Assembly (NCBI GenBank): GCA_947561585.1 | Contig: CANNZV010001123.1 | Span: 272,572-336,571, forward strand | DNA length: 64,000 bases | DNA from: Caprella mutica | Taxonomy: Eukaryota; Arthropoda; Malacostraca; Amphipoda; Caprellidae | Reading direction: 5' to 3' | Part shown: positions 12,449 through 24,022 of the stretch, one piece after another | Position numbering within the stretch: the first letter of the stretch is position 1 | Layout of the letters: each line of letters begins with the position of its first letter | The notes under the pieces: generated by a model | The model's database searches: none | Seen by the model: only the letters and a program-made list of their open reading frames with translations | Told to the model about the DNA's origin: nothing | Translations under genes and position numbers: made by a program

Positions 12449-13808
12449 AATTTCTCGTCTGCTATAGCTAAGTAGTCTCAGAATTCCTCATCTGATATAG
12501 CTAAGTAGACTCAGAATTTCTCATCTGTTATAGCTAAGTAGTCTCAGAATTTCTCATCTGATATAGCTAAGTAGTCTCAGAATTTCTCATCTGATATAGC
12601 TAAGTAGTCTCAGAATTTCTCATCTGATATAGCTAAGTAGTCTCAGAATTTCTCATCTGATATAGCTAAGTAGTCTCAGAATTTCTCATCTGATACAGCT
12701 AAGTAGTCTCAGAATTTCTCATCTGTTATAGCTAAGTAGTCTCAGATTTTCTCATCTGATATAGCTAAGTAGTCTCAGAATTTCTCATCTGATACAGCTA
12801 AGTAGTCTCAGAATTTCTCATCTGTTATAGCTAAGTAGTCTCAGATTTTCTCATCTGATATAGCTAAGTAGTCTCAGAATTTCTCATCTGATATAGCTAA
12901 GTAGTCTCAGAATTTCTCGTCTGATATAGCTAAGTAGTCTCAGAATTTCTCATCTGATATAGCTAAGTAGTCTCAGAATTTCTCGTCTGATATAGCTAAG
13001 TAGTCTCAGAATTTCTCATCTGTTATAGCTAAGTAGTCTCAGAATTTCTCATCTGATATAGCTAAGTAGTCTAAGAATTTCTCATCTGATATAGCTAAGT
13101 AGTCTCAGAATTTCTCGTCTGTTATAGCTAAGTAGTCTCAGAATTTCTCGTCTGATATAGCTAAGTAGTCTCAGAATTTCTCATCTGATATAGCTAAGTA
13201 GTCTCAGAATTTCTCGTCTGATATAGCTAAGTAGTCTCAGAATTTCTCATCTGTTATAGCTAAGTAGTCTCAGAATTTCTCATCTGATATAGCTAAGTAG
13301 TCTCAGAATTTCTCATCTGATATAGCTAAGTAGTCTCAGAATTTACCATCTGCTATAGCTAAGTAGTCTCAGAATTTCTCGTCTGCTATAGCTAAGTAGT
13401 CTCAGAATTTCTCATCTGATATAGCTAAGTAGTCTCAGAATTTCTCATCTGCTATAGCTAATTAGTCTCAGAATTTCTCATCTGATATATCAAAGTAGTC
13501 TCAGAATTTCTCATCTGATATAGCTAAGTAGTCTCAGAATTTCTCGTCTGATATAGCTAAGTAGTCTCAGAATTTCTCATCTGTTATAGCTAAGTAGTCT
13601 CAGAATTTCTCATCTGATATAGCTAAGTAGTCTCAGAATTTACCATCTGCTATAGCTAAGTAGTCTCAGAATTTCTCGTCTGCTATAGCTAAGTAGTCTC
13701 AGAATTTCTCATCTGATATAGCTAAGTAGTCTCAGAATTTCTCATCTGCTATAGCTAATTAGTCTCAGAATTTCTCATCTGATATATCAAAGTAGTCTCA
13801 AAATTTCT
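12449..13808. repeat. 33-bp tandem array, about 41 copies
   Basis: The unit is CTCAGAATTTCTCATCTGAT plus ATAGCTAAGTAGT. A distinctive block containing TTTACCATCTGC, CTAATTAGTC and GATATATCAAAG occurs at about 13343-13500 and again at 13640-13800, a higher-order duplication of nine units (about 297 bp). The array runs up to the piggyBac remnant. Confidence 0.95.
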
Positions 13809-13823
13809 CGTAAAATACAGTTC

Positions 13824-14210
13824 CTAGTTGCTACGATTGTTATCTTCTTCTCTAATTTCACTGCTAGATTTACAGACTTGGGAAAGTTGTTTGTAGTAAT
13901 ATTCAATTTTTTTACCGAGAAAATGGTCCATAAGTTGCACTACCTTATACTCTGCTAATGATTGATCTTTGACTATATATCCCCAAACAATGAAGTCCAC
14001 ATCGCAAATATTTAGACTTGGCAGACCAAAATTGTACACCAAATTAACTGGTTCACCAGCCCTGTATTGAGTGAACTGATATCTCGACTTTGTTGGAAAG
14101 AGATGCTCATCTATAGTTACGAAACTCTTGCCTTATGACTCATCCAAAGGTGTGGCCATAATGAATGTAGCTATTTCTTCGTCTGTGAGCGTTCTTCGTA
14201 ACATGTTTAC
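13824..14210 (-). pseudogene. piggyBac-type transposase fragment
   Basis: The minus strand encodes a stretch matching piggyBac transposases: a TIDEHLFPTKSRYQFTQYRA segment corresponds to the DEQLFPSKxRxxFxQY motif, followed by a V-Y-N-F region and QSLAEYKVVQLMDHFLGK. An in-frame stop (TAA near 14134, after DES) and the loss of the rest of the protein make it inactive. The left end runs into the 33-bp satellite, which may have replaced the 3' part of the element. Confidence 0.7.
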
Positions 14211-14639
14211 TAGTTTGGTTGTTTGGACAGCATACTGAAATGAGTGTGCAAGTGCTCAACTATTATCATACAAGTATTGTGCGACACTGTTCAGACCTGT
14301 CAGTTCATGTTCTCAATCTTTCTGCACCCAAATATACGGTAACATGAAATTACACGAGAGTGGGTTAAAAAACAAGCTGGGATTTTGAAGTAAATATTAG
14401 AATAACGATTTAAATAATTTAGGACCGAATTTCTACTTTTTTATTGAATATTTACCTCGAGTTATATTCATGTAAACTCAGTAAATTTCATAAATATTAG
14501 TGTAATAACTTCTAAATGATGACGTCTCAAAAATGATTTGTGTATAATATAACCTGATGGTTTACCGTGTATTATCTATTTATAAAATTCTTATATTATT
14601 TGTAGAGTTTCAATAATAATTCAATAAAGTCACTAACAT
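14211..14639. other. No gene recognised, probably interior of the piggyBac remnant
   Basis: This is AT-rich sequence between the transposase fragment and a dispersed repeat. An upstream MLRRTLTDEEIATFIMATP frame near 14160-14210 may be the N-terminal side of the same pseudogene. Confidence 0.4.
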
Positions 14640-14945
14640 CAGGAGTTACTTAATTGTTTCAACAATGAGTTAAAAAATCCATACTGTGTCATTCTTACCA
14701 ACATCGGCAGAGGTGACTTTATCAGCAGATAGTACTTTCTGTACGGTACCGACTAACTACATAGCTAGTTATCAAAGTGCGATAGAGTCTCTTATCTCTC
14801 ACAAGAATTTGTTGGGAGATAACAAATGCAGTAACTGAGTGAGAAATCAAATTATAAAATACTTCAGCCTAAATATGGGAAATTTTGGTCCAGTTCAGGA
14901 CTGCAGAAAAGTGATTCGTTGCTCCTAGGTTTAGAGCTAAATTTT
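14640..14945 (+). repeat. Dispersed repeat, also at 18795-19105
   Basis: About 300 bp are shared in direct orientation with 18795-19105, including ACCAACATCGGCAGAGGTGA, TTTCTGTACGGTACCGACT and a CAAAGTGCGATAGAGTCTCT block. Divergence is modest. No coding sequence is recognised. Confidence 0.85.
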
Positions 14946-15014
14946 ATTTTTCAAACAAACTTCTTTATGGGTCGATAAATACAAAAGGGGTCGAAAGAGG
15001 GCTGATTTATGCTA

Positions 15015-15044
15015 AGAATGTCCGATTGAACATTCTAGGGTTAA
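15015..15044. mobile_element. piggyBac-like terminal end with TTAA
   Basis: CATTCTAGGG is followed directly by TTAA (15041-15044). The reverse complement, TTAACCCTAGAATG, is a typical piggyBac end and target site. It lies upstream of the transposase remnant in the expected orientation. The opposite end was not found. Confidence 0.5.
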
Positions 15045-15178
15045 AATAAATATAATACTGTAGATCCGTGGTAACTTTAGATAAAAATTTACAAATTTTC
15101 AACCAAATATTATGAGTCTTTCTGCATCTCATCAAGCACATCCATCCCACTAATGTCAATTATTTTAACTCTTTGAGG

Positions 15179-15480
15179 TAAGGTGGGACGGACACCAAGT
15201 AACCCACTTATTTAGTAACATTTGTTGCTAGGTGTGACGGACACAATAACCCACTTATTTAGTAATTTTTGTTGCTAGGTGTGACGGACACAATAACCCA
15301 CTTATTTAGTAACTTTTGTTGCTAGGTGGGACACCAAGTAACCCACTTATTTAGTAACATTTGTTTCTAGGTGGGACACTATGTAACTCACTTATTTAGT
15401 AACATTTGTTGCTAGGTGGGACACTATATGTAACCCACTTATTTAGTAACATTTGTTGCAAGGTGGATACTATGTAACCC
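15179..15480. repeat. Imperfect array of about 45 bp
   Basis: About six copies of a unit based on AACCCACTTATTTAGTAACA plus TTTGTTGCTAGGTG-GAC, with small length changes between copies. It abuts the left end of the next inverted-repeat element. Confidence 0.85.
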
Positions 15481-15504
15481 TTTTTAAAATATCATTAGCG
15501 GATA

Positions 15505-16400
15505 AAAATTGTTGGAAATTTGGCGAAAGTGAGCGTAATGGGGAAACAACCGTTAAAGCACTTACGGATGCTAAATGTTGTCAAATTAGGTTCTAGGTCA
15601 ATTGCTCGAAAACAATTGCTCAAAATACAATTGCTCGAAAACAGTTGCTAGAATGAACAATTGCTCGAATGAGTAATTTCTCGAGTGATCAATTGCTCGA
15701 AAGTGGTAGAAGAAGAGTAAACAAGATATGGATATTAGGTAGAGTAGGGAAAATATAAATAAAATAGTGGCACGAATAACAGAGGTCGTATAAGTTTAAA
15801 TTTAGTAAGATTTAACTAAAGGCCATAATGCTGACGTGAACAGATTAAAATGACATGAACAGTACCATGAACAGATGAAAACAACATGAACTGTACCATG
15901 AACAGATGAAAACAACATAAACAGTACCATGAACAGATGAAAACAACATGAACTGTACCATGAACAGATGACAACAACATGAACTGTACCACTTCACAAC
16001 ATGATACCCATTCACATGGTAGAGACGAGATGACACAAACATTTTCTAGTAAGAAATAATAAAAACAGGAAGAGTATAAGATTTAAATCAATTTTACAAT
16101 AATTAATAGAAAATATTTATGAAAAAGTTGATAGAGTTATTATCAATTACAAAAAAGAAACAAAGATGGTGAGGTGCAACTTCATGAATAACTGACTTTT
16201 ACAAATTCAAAAACTGTGAGAAATTTTAAAGTTCGAGTAATTGTTCATTCGATCAATTGTCCGTTAGAGCAATTGTTTTTAGAGCAATTTACCAAGAACC
16301 TAGTTTGACAACATTTAACATCCGTAAGTGCTTCAACGGTTGTTTCCCCATTACTCTCACATCCGCCAAATTTCCAATCATTTTCTCAATAATCACCATA
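15505..16400. mobile_element. Inverted-repeat element A with micro-repeat ends
   Basis: The left arm (about 15510-15700) and right arm (about 16235-16390) are inverted copies: both carry GGAAATTTGGCG, GTAATGGGGAAACAACCGTT and AAGCACTTACGGATG, then a run of short AATTGCTCGAA-type motifs facing inwards. The core is AT-rich and contains a 30-bp satellite at 15845-16000. No transposase is recognised, so it is non-autonomous. The exact ends and target duplication could not be fixed. Confidence 0.75.
15845..16000. repeat. Array of about 30 bp inside element A
   Basis: About five copies of a unit based on ATGAACTGTACCATGAACAG plus ATGAAAACAAC. The period is slightly irregular. Confidence 0.85.
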
Positions 16401-16631
16401 ATTTTTGAATATTTTTTGCAAAAAGGTGAATTAAGCGACAGTAAAAAGAGGTGCAGGGGTGGAGGTTTTTTCCCTCCTCTTCATTCAAAGAGCGGCAGTT
16501 GTCATCCTTAGAGTGAGAATCGAAATAATTTTTGACTTTGATGGGAAGGGGAAAAAGTGAGGGGGAATGGAGAAAATTGATGTGGAATTTTTGAGAAATT
16601 ATGGTAATTGTAGAGAAAATGATGGGGATTT

Positions 16632-16911
16632 TGTAGACTCAATGGGGGTTGGACCTACAGAAAAAATATAGAAGCTAATATGCTTAGCTCGAAATTACTA
16701 AGATAGTCTTGTGAGCTTTTTTCGAATTTCGTTCACTAACTTCTTTTATTCGAAAAAGAAAAAGTGAAAATATATGAATTTTTTTTTAAATGAAAAAAAA
16801 AAATTCAGATAGAAATTGGAAAAAAGCTCAGTAGACGATCTTAGTAATTTCGAGATAAACAATTTAGCTTCCATAAATTTTTCTGTAGGACCAACTCCTA
16901 TTGAGTCTACA
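16632..16911. mobile_element. 280-bp foldback MITE
   Basis: It starts TGTAGACTCAATGGGGGTTG and ends with the matching inverted sequence (GAGTCTACA at 16903-16911). The arms also share CCTACAGAAAAA, AAATTACTAAGAT and AAGCTTTTTT-like blocks, so more than 80 bp on each side can pair. There is no coding content. The superfamily is not assigned. Confidence 0.7.
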
Positions 16912-17278
16912 GACTTTTCGTGGGGTGGGGGTAAACAACAGGTTTTTCACCCCCACGTGGGAGAGGTGCTCCAAAATGAAAAAATAACAATAGCAACTTT
17001 AAAGATTTGGAGCCTTTTACACCTTAAGCCAATATCTCAGCTCAATCAAACGAGTATTATTGGTAGTTAGCAAAACAGGGAAACAATCTCCTTAACATTC
17101 ATCCTTCAGTAAATAGATTTTCACAATAATTTTAAATGATTTCCTGTGATCACAAAAACTAAAATTGGTAGAGGGAATTCCATGTTAGAAATATTCCACA
17201 CAACTTTAACAAAAAGATTAATAAGTTTAGTAGAAGATTTAGTATGAGAGTTTATAAATTATTGAACATCATCCACTG
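16912..17278. other. No gene recognised
   Basis: A G-rich then C-rich stretch near 16920-16970 can form a small hairpin (GTGGGGGT / ACCCCCAC). The rest is AT-rich and the short open frame at 16816-17070 is not convincing. Confidence 0.4.
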
Positions 17279-17404
17279 ATGTTGACAGTTGTTCAAGGAT
17301 TACTTTCGGGGAGTGAACTTTTGAACAAGAAATTAAATAATGAATTGTCTCATGCCAAAGACTCTCCAGTGGAGAAAAATGTTCAGAATTGTTTGGAAGT
17401 TCAG
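17279..17404 (+). CDS. Candidate exon A of an unidentified plus-strand gene
   Basis: Starting at ATG 17279 there are 42 codons with natural composition (LTVVQGLLSGSELLNKKLNN and following), ending exactly at a strong donor CAG/GTAAGG at 17405 in phase 0. Alternatively it is an internal exon using the GTTGACAG acceptor ending at 17288. It pairs in phase with the candidate exon at 18055-18177. The product is not recognised. Confidence 0.45.
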
Positions 17405-17865
17405 GTAAGGGAAACTATATTTTGAAAATGAGAGTACAGGAAAACAACAGAATAATTAATCTTTGGGCTAACAATTTCGATATTTATAATTCCTCTATTA
17501 TATATATTTCATATTTGATTGGTAGATAGGATTTTGTTACTGTTCTTCTTATCTCAACTGATAATAAATTCTTCCTCTCCACCACAATGGATGGTGAAAT
17601 ATGACACCCATTTCTGTCGACTTAAAAGTTACGAATAAATTACATGAAACCTAACCTTAAACATTATAATTTAGGTGAAGAATGCATAAAAATTACATGA
17701 AATACTCATAGCATTGTGGCATGTGACCGTATGTTCATGTAAACATTGACAAGTACACATCTGTTGTCTAGACTTTGGTTTGGTCTGATTTGGGGTGTAT
17801 GATGAAATGAACACCTTAATTCCTTATCTATTCTCTTATCTTAGGTGATAACACACCTCTCACAG

Positions 17866-17938
17866 AGAGACTGAAGATATCGTTTGTGTTGGTGATTTCA
17901 ATGCTAAACCTACACGTGGGCCTATGAGGTTAAATTAG
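17866..17938 (+). pseudogene. Endonuclease fragment with GDFNA motif
   Basis: Frame ETEDIVCVGDFNAKPTRGP carries the catalytic GDFN motif of exonuclease-endonuclease-phosphatase proteins, typical of LINE endonucleases. A stop follows at LN*. Upstream, in another frame, is YDEMNTLIPYLFSYL, consistent with the preceding helix of such endonucleases. It most likely is a LINE relic in the intron between candidate exons A and B. A cellular deadenylase-type protein is a less likely alternative. Confidence 0.4.
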
Positions 17939-18054
17939 TAAAAACTATAATTTCAGATAAGCTTTTCACGATAAAAATTGTATTTAAAAAGTGTTCTTTT
18001 GTGTCACTGATTCTAAGTTCTATTATTTAGTCAAGGACTGATTCTCTGTTTCAG

Positions 18055-18177
18055 AATATTGTGAAGTGCTTGAAAAGTTACCACATGTTTGGATTGGAAA
18101 CTTCTGTCCGATTTTTCAAAGTTATCCCAGTCAGAAAGATAGCGTGGGTTAATAGTTCGGTAACAAATTTACACAGG
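18055..18177 (+). CDS. Candidate exon B of an unidentified plus-strand gene
   Basis: The acceptor CTGTTTCAG precedes 18055 and the donor GTAATT starts at 18178. The 123-bp exon is phase 0 on both sides and encodes 41 residues including SYHMFGLETSVRFFKVIPVR and KIAWVNSSVTNLHR. It is in phase with exon A at 17279-17404. The gene is not identified and no further exons could be tied to it. Confidence 0.45.
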
Positions 18178-18794
18178 GTAATTGTGTATGGTGGATTTAA
18201 ACAGCATTTATACTGTGAAAAACTATAGGTGAAAATCAAATCAAATTTATTATCTGGATCATCGAGATCGTGAAAGCATTAATTATTTTTGTCGTCTGCA
18301 GATTAGAATTCTCTGTAAACTTCTGTATCTTTGTTTTTCAAACTATAGAATAGAGTTAAATAAATACATATAGTGGTGATATTCTAGCTTTATTATTAGA
18401 AAGAATTAGAAAGTTCTACTAAATAATGGACACTTGCAGTGTTCTTATACTTGTTTTTTTCCACCAAATTAACATTTTAAGTCACCTTTAGGTATTTAGT
18501 TACTTACGTGCAATTATTCCTCCTCTCTTCACTGAAATATATTGCACATATCACTCTCCTACACACGCAACTGTAATGTGACTTTAAAATGAACAGTCGG
18601 TGGTTTGATATGAGATAAGAATTTATTAACGCGATAAGGCTTCTCTAGAGCCTCGTAAGAGAATAATAAAGAACATTCCCCGTGAATGAAGTCATTCGAT
18701 GTTCTCTATTTTACAAATTGGTATTCGTAAGGAGGTATAACTTCTCCACTGCTTACCCTAATTACCTGAGCTTCATTTCACAGCACTCACCTCT
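18178..18794. other. No gene recognised
   Basis: This is AT-rich sequence with a slightly GC-richer patch at 18630-18780. I see no repeat array or supported exon. Confidence 0.4.
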
Positions 18795-19105
18795 AACATA
18801 AGGAGTTACTTGTTTCAACAATAAGTCATAGCATCCACAGTGTCATTCTTACCAACATCGGCAGAGGTGACTTTATCAGCAGATAGTACTTTCTGTACGG
18901 TACCGACTGATTACATAGCTAGTTATCAAAGTGCGATAGAGTCTCTTATCTCTTACAAGAATTTGTTGAGAGATAACAAATGCAGTAACTGAGCGAGAAA
19001 TCAAATTGAACAATTAGCTTCAGCCACAAATTGACGACAGAAAGGAGATTTTGGTGCAGTTCAGCACTGCAGAAATTTACTCGATTGTTCCTAGGCTTAG
19101 AGGTC
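18795..19105 (+). repeat. Dispersed repeat, second copy
   Basis: Direct copy of 14640-14945. The copies diverge in the last 50 bp. Confidence 0.85.
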
Positions 19106-19970
19106 AAATTAATATTTGTTTTTTTCAAACAAAAATATAGCGAAATTTCAGTCTTACCTCTTTATCGTTCAGACAATCTGTTTTCAAACTCAGTTTAAGT
19201 GACCATTTGTGATCACTAGAAGTTAGGATCATTTTTTTGGCATGTTTTGTGACGCCCTTTTTAGAAACGTGTTATGAAAATAAATATTTTAATATGAATT
19301 GAAAATTTTAACCAAGATGAAATTTATCCTCTCAATTTTATTTATAACATGGAATGCAGAGCTAAAAGTGATGTATACTCCATTATTATATTGAATAGAT
19401 ATTACCTACCAGTTGAAATTCAAATAAAATGGCCTTGCATTCTATTTATTTGGATTGAAAATTAAATATATTAAATTAATATTAATATTTGATTCCAAAC
19501 TATTGCTGATGAGTAAACCAGCAAATTAATAAAATTATTAAAGGTATATACTAGACTACACAATGTTAAATATTAAATGGAGATCAGGTATTACATGCAT
19601 ATATAAAAAGATAATTATAACAGCAGAAACAAACTAAAAAATTAATTGAAGTCGTTCAAAAAATAATTCTACCAGTATAGTACCTCATTCTGATAATTTA
19701 TCTTAAAGTTAATTTCTCAAATACTTACTTTAATCAAGCATGTAATTAAGTATACTGGGTGATACATTATATAGCAGACATGATCTGAATGCTTGCATAA
19801 AAAACAATAATAAGAACTTTTCCATGAATAAAAAAATGTCCAAATGTCCTTTATTATCGAGGTATTCATATCCTGATTTGCGATAAAAAAAACATAAAAA
19901 GTTTTGTTTCACGAAAATCCATATTGGCAATACCACTCAGTTTCTAGGGATTTAGATAATCACAAGTAGC
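19106..19970. other. No gene recognised
   Basis: This is very AT-rich. The open frame at 19730-19936 (-) has no supporting signal. Confidence 0.5.
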
Positions 19971-19972
19971 TA

Positions 19973-20231
19973 CATATCGCTTGTTTGCAGCAACAACGTC
20001 ATAAACACACAAACATGTATTTTAGAGTTATTCACATAGACATATAAATAATAAAATGCTGATTATTGTGGCAAAACAAATTATCATTGTAACTTTAAAA
20101 TGTACCGCTAGAGAGGCTAAATGTCCTAACGATATACCATTAAATGTACGTACATTACAAGTACTAAAATGCCTCTCCTGAAAAATAGCTTTTTTGAAGT
20201 TATGCCACTGTTCTCGCAAACAAGCGATATG
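19973..20231. mobile_element. 259-bp MITE with TA duplication (Tc1/mariner-like)
   Basis: It begins CATATCGCTTGTTTGC and ends GCAAACAAGCGATATG, a perfect 16-bp terminal inverted repeat. TA flanks each side (19971-19972 and 20232-20233), as for Tc1/mariner-type insertions. It has no coding capacity. Confidence 0.75.
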
Positions 20232-20407
20232 TAAATTAAACATAAGGGACAGGGGGCACATTCCCCCGCCACATCCCCAGCTGGGCGGCTAACCAGACCT
20301 TGTACATTGACTATTTTATGACTTCATTCTACCAAATCTATGAAAAAGTATGGGAGTAACTTTCCTCGGTGGAATTAACAGTCAACGAAATATAAATAAG
20401 AGAAAAT

Positions 20408-21300
20408 ACAGCTATTATATTTCAGTGTGGAGTGGTTAACAAATGGTTACAGGTGTTCACAAATGCCAATTACTAGCCAACTGTTGAGTGTACTGAGATA
20501 AATAAAATACATTAACCTGTAATTTGGATAACTATTTTTACCAAAATAAATTAGAAATAAAATAATTTACAGCTATTTCATTTCAGTGGAGACTAGATAA
20601 TAAATGGTTTACAGGTGTTCACAAATGCCAATTACTAGCCAACTGTTGAGTGTACTGAGATAAATAAAATACATTAACCTGTAATTTGGATAACTATTTT
20701 TACCAAAATAAATTAGAAATAAAATAATTTACAGCTATTTCATTTCAGTGGAGACTAGATAATAAATGGTTTACAGGTGTTCACAAATGCCAATTACTAG
20801 CCAACTGTTGAGTGTACTGAGATAAATAAAATACATTAACCTGTAATTTGGATAACTATTTTTACCAAAATAAATTAGGAATAAAATAATTTACAGCAAT
20901 TTCATTTCAGTGGAGACTAGTTAATAAATGGTTACAGGTGTTCACAAATGCCAATTACTAGCCAACTGTTGAGTGTACTGAGATAAATAAAATACATTAA
21001 CCTGTAATTTGGATAACTATTTTTACCAAAATAAATTAGAAATAAAATAATTTACAGCTATTTCATTTCAGTGGAGACTAGTTAATAAATGGTTTACAGG
21101 TGTTCACAAATGCCAATTACTAGCCAACTGTTGAGTGTATTGAGATAAATAAAATAAATTAACCTGTTATTTGGGTAAATATTTTTACCAAAATAAATTA
21201 GGAATAAAATAATTTACAGCTATTTCATTTCAGTGGAGACTAGATAATAAATGGTTACAGGTGTTCGGGAAAATCTATTTCTAGCCTACACCTGTTGTAC
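20408..21300. repeat. 162-bp tandem array, about 5.5 copies
   Basis: The landmark TTTCAGTGGAGACTAG begins at 20581, 20743, 20905, 21066 and 21228, a 161-162-bp period. The first partial copy near 20420 is more diverged. The unit contains ATAAATTAGAAATAAAATAA and a GTGTTCACAAATGCC block. Confidence 0.93.
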
Positions 21301-21374
21301 TGAGATAATTACCTGTCATTCACCACTCCTGCCTGGGTTAAAAAAATCTAAAATAAAAACGTTAAAAAACAGAA

Positions 21375-21790
21375 GTGAATGTGAATGTTTTTTATGGTAA
21401 AATATATTATTTTTTTGTAAGACTAAGGATACGATGGACACAAAAGAAAGTACATTTAGCTCCAACCGGAAAGGTTGACTCATTAGTAGCAGTTATGTAT
21501 AGATCTGTTGTGCCAGCTCCTGTGTTTCTTTGGAACTCTTTGAAGGATGATATGCTTGATGGTGGTAATGTTGGCGTCATTAAATCCAAGGACAACAAAT
21601 TCCTTTCAGTTTGACCTTGGCTATCCTTTTTCCTTCTCCTTTTTAGCCACCTGGAGAATCACTTCGGGGTCTGTGTGACTTGTGGGGCTTGCCCTGTCCC
21701 TGTAGAGTTCGCTCTTGCTTTTCTTAGGAATAATAAATAAATATGATAATAATTAAAATAAATAAATGAATATAATAATGATAATAATAA
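21375..21790 (+). pseudogene. LINE 3' end: reverse transcriptase C-terminus, UTR and tail
   Basis: The frame ending at 21614 contains VVPAPVFLWNSLKDDMLDGG followed by NVGVIKSKDNKFLSV and a stop. This matches the conserved end of CR1/Jockey-type LINE proteins (WNSLPxxI...SVxxFKxxLxxxL). About 110 bp of GC-richer 3' UTR follow, then an AATAAATAAATAT-type A/T repeat tail from 21728. The 5' truncation is typical of LINE copies. Relation to the other LINE fragments here is unknown. Confidence 0.65.
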
Positions 21791-21905
21791 TTGATAATTC
21801 TAATACTATAGAAAAAAATAATTGATAATTCTAATACTATAGGTAATAATAATTGATAATTCTAATACTATAGGTAGTAATAATTGATAATTCTAATACT
21901 ATAGG
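21785..21905. repeat. Array of about 33-35 bp, 4 copies
   Basis: The unit is TAATTGATAATTCTAATACT plus ATAGGTAATAA. It lies in the A/T-rich tail of the LINE fragment and may have expanded from it. Confidence 0.85.
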
Positions 21906-22446
21906 TAAATATAATATAATAATAGTCACAATAGTTAAATATTGTGTGGAAAGGTTTACTTTGGACAGGCTTAGTCATATATCTTCTGTAGATACGATCT
22001 ATTTAACAATACCTCCTATAAAACAGTAAGATTACACAACATCTCATAGTTGGATCTTAGCTTCTTATACGAAAAACTCTGTCTGATAATTCATTTCAGT
22101 TGAAGACAATTTAACATTACTTTTCCAAATGAATTAAAATTCAATGACTATTCTTTCGTGTATGATTGTACATTACTCTTCATCTAGATCATTTCTTATC
22201 TCCACTGTTCACTTGTCACACCCCCACAATTTACGACTCCCACCCAATATGAAGAGTTTTTCTCATAGATTGTATATGTTCATTTCTAAACTGTGTAACA
22301 CCGCTACACATCATGCAACACGGGGAAATATGTAAGTGTAGGAGTTACATGAAAGGGGCTATATTTATTTCGATAAGTTCATTCACATCAAAAGTATAGT
22401 TTCGATATAAAAATGATATACTTATGACAATACAAGTTTTGTAATA
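21906..22446. other. No gene recognised
   Basis: AT-rich; the open frame at 22144-22335 (+) has no recognisable features. Confidence 0.4.
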
Positions 22447-22503
22447 CAGGCATTCCCCGCTTTAGTTACCAAATCACGACTCAGTTTAGTTACCAAACTG
22501 TAA
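22447..22503. repeat. Short hairpin
   Basis: CGCTTTAGTTAC and its inverted copy GTAACTAAAGCG enclose a smaller duplicated TTAGTTACCAAA motif. It can form a stem of 12 bp. It may be the end of a transposon. Confidence 0.5.
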
Positions 22504-22859
22504 CTAAAGCGAAGAAAAGTAAAAAAGAAATTTATAATTGTCATTCCTCGATTATATATCTCTTTTTCTATGAGTTATAGAAAGAAAATTTGTTTTAGAG
22601 TTATTAGAGTACTACGTATATAAGTATATTAATAATAATATACAGTCTTTCACTATTTGTGACTGTGATGAAAGTTTAAAGTAGTGAATTTATTAAATGT
22701 TTTAAAATCCATTCATAGCTTAACTCTTACTTAGTATAGGTGAGTAATTAATGGATACTTAGACTTCTATAATTATTGCGCTACATTGAACAAACAGCAA
22801 TTTTATGCTCTATGAAATATCTTTAGTAAGAGGGTACTAAGTTCCAAGTTATTGTTTGG

Positions 22860-23300
22860 TTCTACAATTTCGGACACGCCAGAAAAAAAAACATCAATTT
22901 ATACCACCTACCATACCTCATATGGAACCATGTTTCTCTCTGACCATGATTCATCAAATCATTCCCCTTGCCTCATTCTATAAAAACCTACCTGCTTACA
23001 TACATACCACGCACCGTTATCTAGTAAAACCTCTCCATACATTAGCATTAAAATCCCCTTCTATTATCAACATATACCCTCCTTGCATAGCTACTTGTTC
23101 CTCTACATCCTTCTTTTTTAATATTCTATATATACGTCATTTGATCCCCTTTCTGGCTGGTATTGGAACACAAGCTTTATCCCCCCACAACCCTGTCCCT
23201 AACCCATCTCTGCTGTCCCTCCTCGGACAGATTTCATCAGTCAGAAAACTGATCCAAATTGGTTCAGTTTTGCGAATTGAAGAAGAGAATGAAAAGAAGA
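22860..23300 (-). pseudogene. LINE endonuclease fragment
   Basis: The minus strand encodes MLIIEGDFNANVWRG at about 23035-23070, with the GDFNA catalytic motif of LINE endonucleases. A preceding LVFQYQPE-type segment and a following RETWFHMRYGRW-type segment resemble neighbouring endonuclease blocks, with several frameshifts and stops. The strand bias (C-rich plus strand) also fits a minus-strand coding relic. The plus-strand open frame at 22856-23392 is its shadow. Confidence 0.5.
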
Positions 23301-24022
23301 TAAATGAGATTAGCTTTGTTTTATTTTCGATCTCACAATTATTGTTCGTATTGTTTTTTGAAAAAAAAATCCCCATATTCAAAAACTTATAACGAAATTC
23401 AAATATTAGAGATCTCAAAGTTATTTGAGCTTGCATTACCTATGTTTTCAGCCCCAAAACAAAACAATTGATCGAAAACTCACAAAAATTTATATTAAAA
23501 AAAGAAAATTTCCTCACATAAAATATAACAAAAAATATTTCGGAAGTACTTTCGACATAATACCTCAGAGTTTCAATAAATCGTAGCGTAAATGAAAAAG
23601 ATACTCAGAGATTTCCAACCTAAATGACCCTTAAGGGGACCGTCCATGAAAAAATCGCATATATCACTTTTTTGTTGCTTCAAAAGGTATAGCTTATATG
23701 TCTAAAATTGTTTTAATTCATTTTTCTGGTATTTTAAATAATGACAAATTTTTGGTATTCAAACATATACTTCTAATACAGTTTTGAAGCTACGGCTTTG
23801 CAGTTTCTTTCATTCCATTCTCCTGGTTATTCTCTACAAGATGATTTCGATCAATTTTTTTATTTTGAATTTTTTTCGAAATATAAATGTTAAATGATTT
23901 TTATTTTTATTTTAGTATAAATTTATGGATGGTCTTCTTAATTTATTTAATGAAACATTAAGTGATGAGGAAAAGAGTGAAGTAACTCGATTAAATAACG
24001 GAAATAATATTATGGGGAAGGA
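23301..24022. other. No gene recognised; older copies of the next satellite
   Basis: AT-rich. TTAAGGGGACCGTCC near 23632 looks like a transposon end without a found partner. From about 23960 a diverged version of the following repeat (GATGAGGAAAAGAGTGAAGT) begins. Confidence 0.4.

Noticed and set aside
17866..17938. Cellular deadenylase or phosphodiesterase gene
   Set aside because: Only the GDFNA motif and a few residues are present, with a stop and neighbouring frame changes, so a LINE relic is more likely.
22856..23392. 178-codon plus-strand open frame
   Set aside because: Low-complexity product without motifs; the opposite strand carries a LINE endonuclease GDFNA motif, so the plus frame is a shadow.
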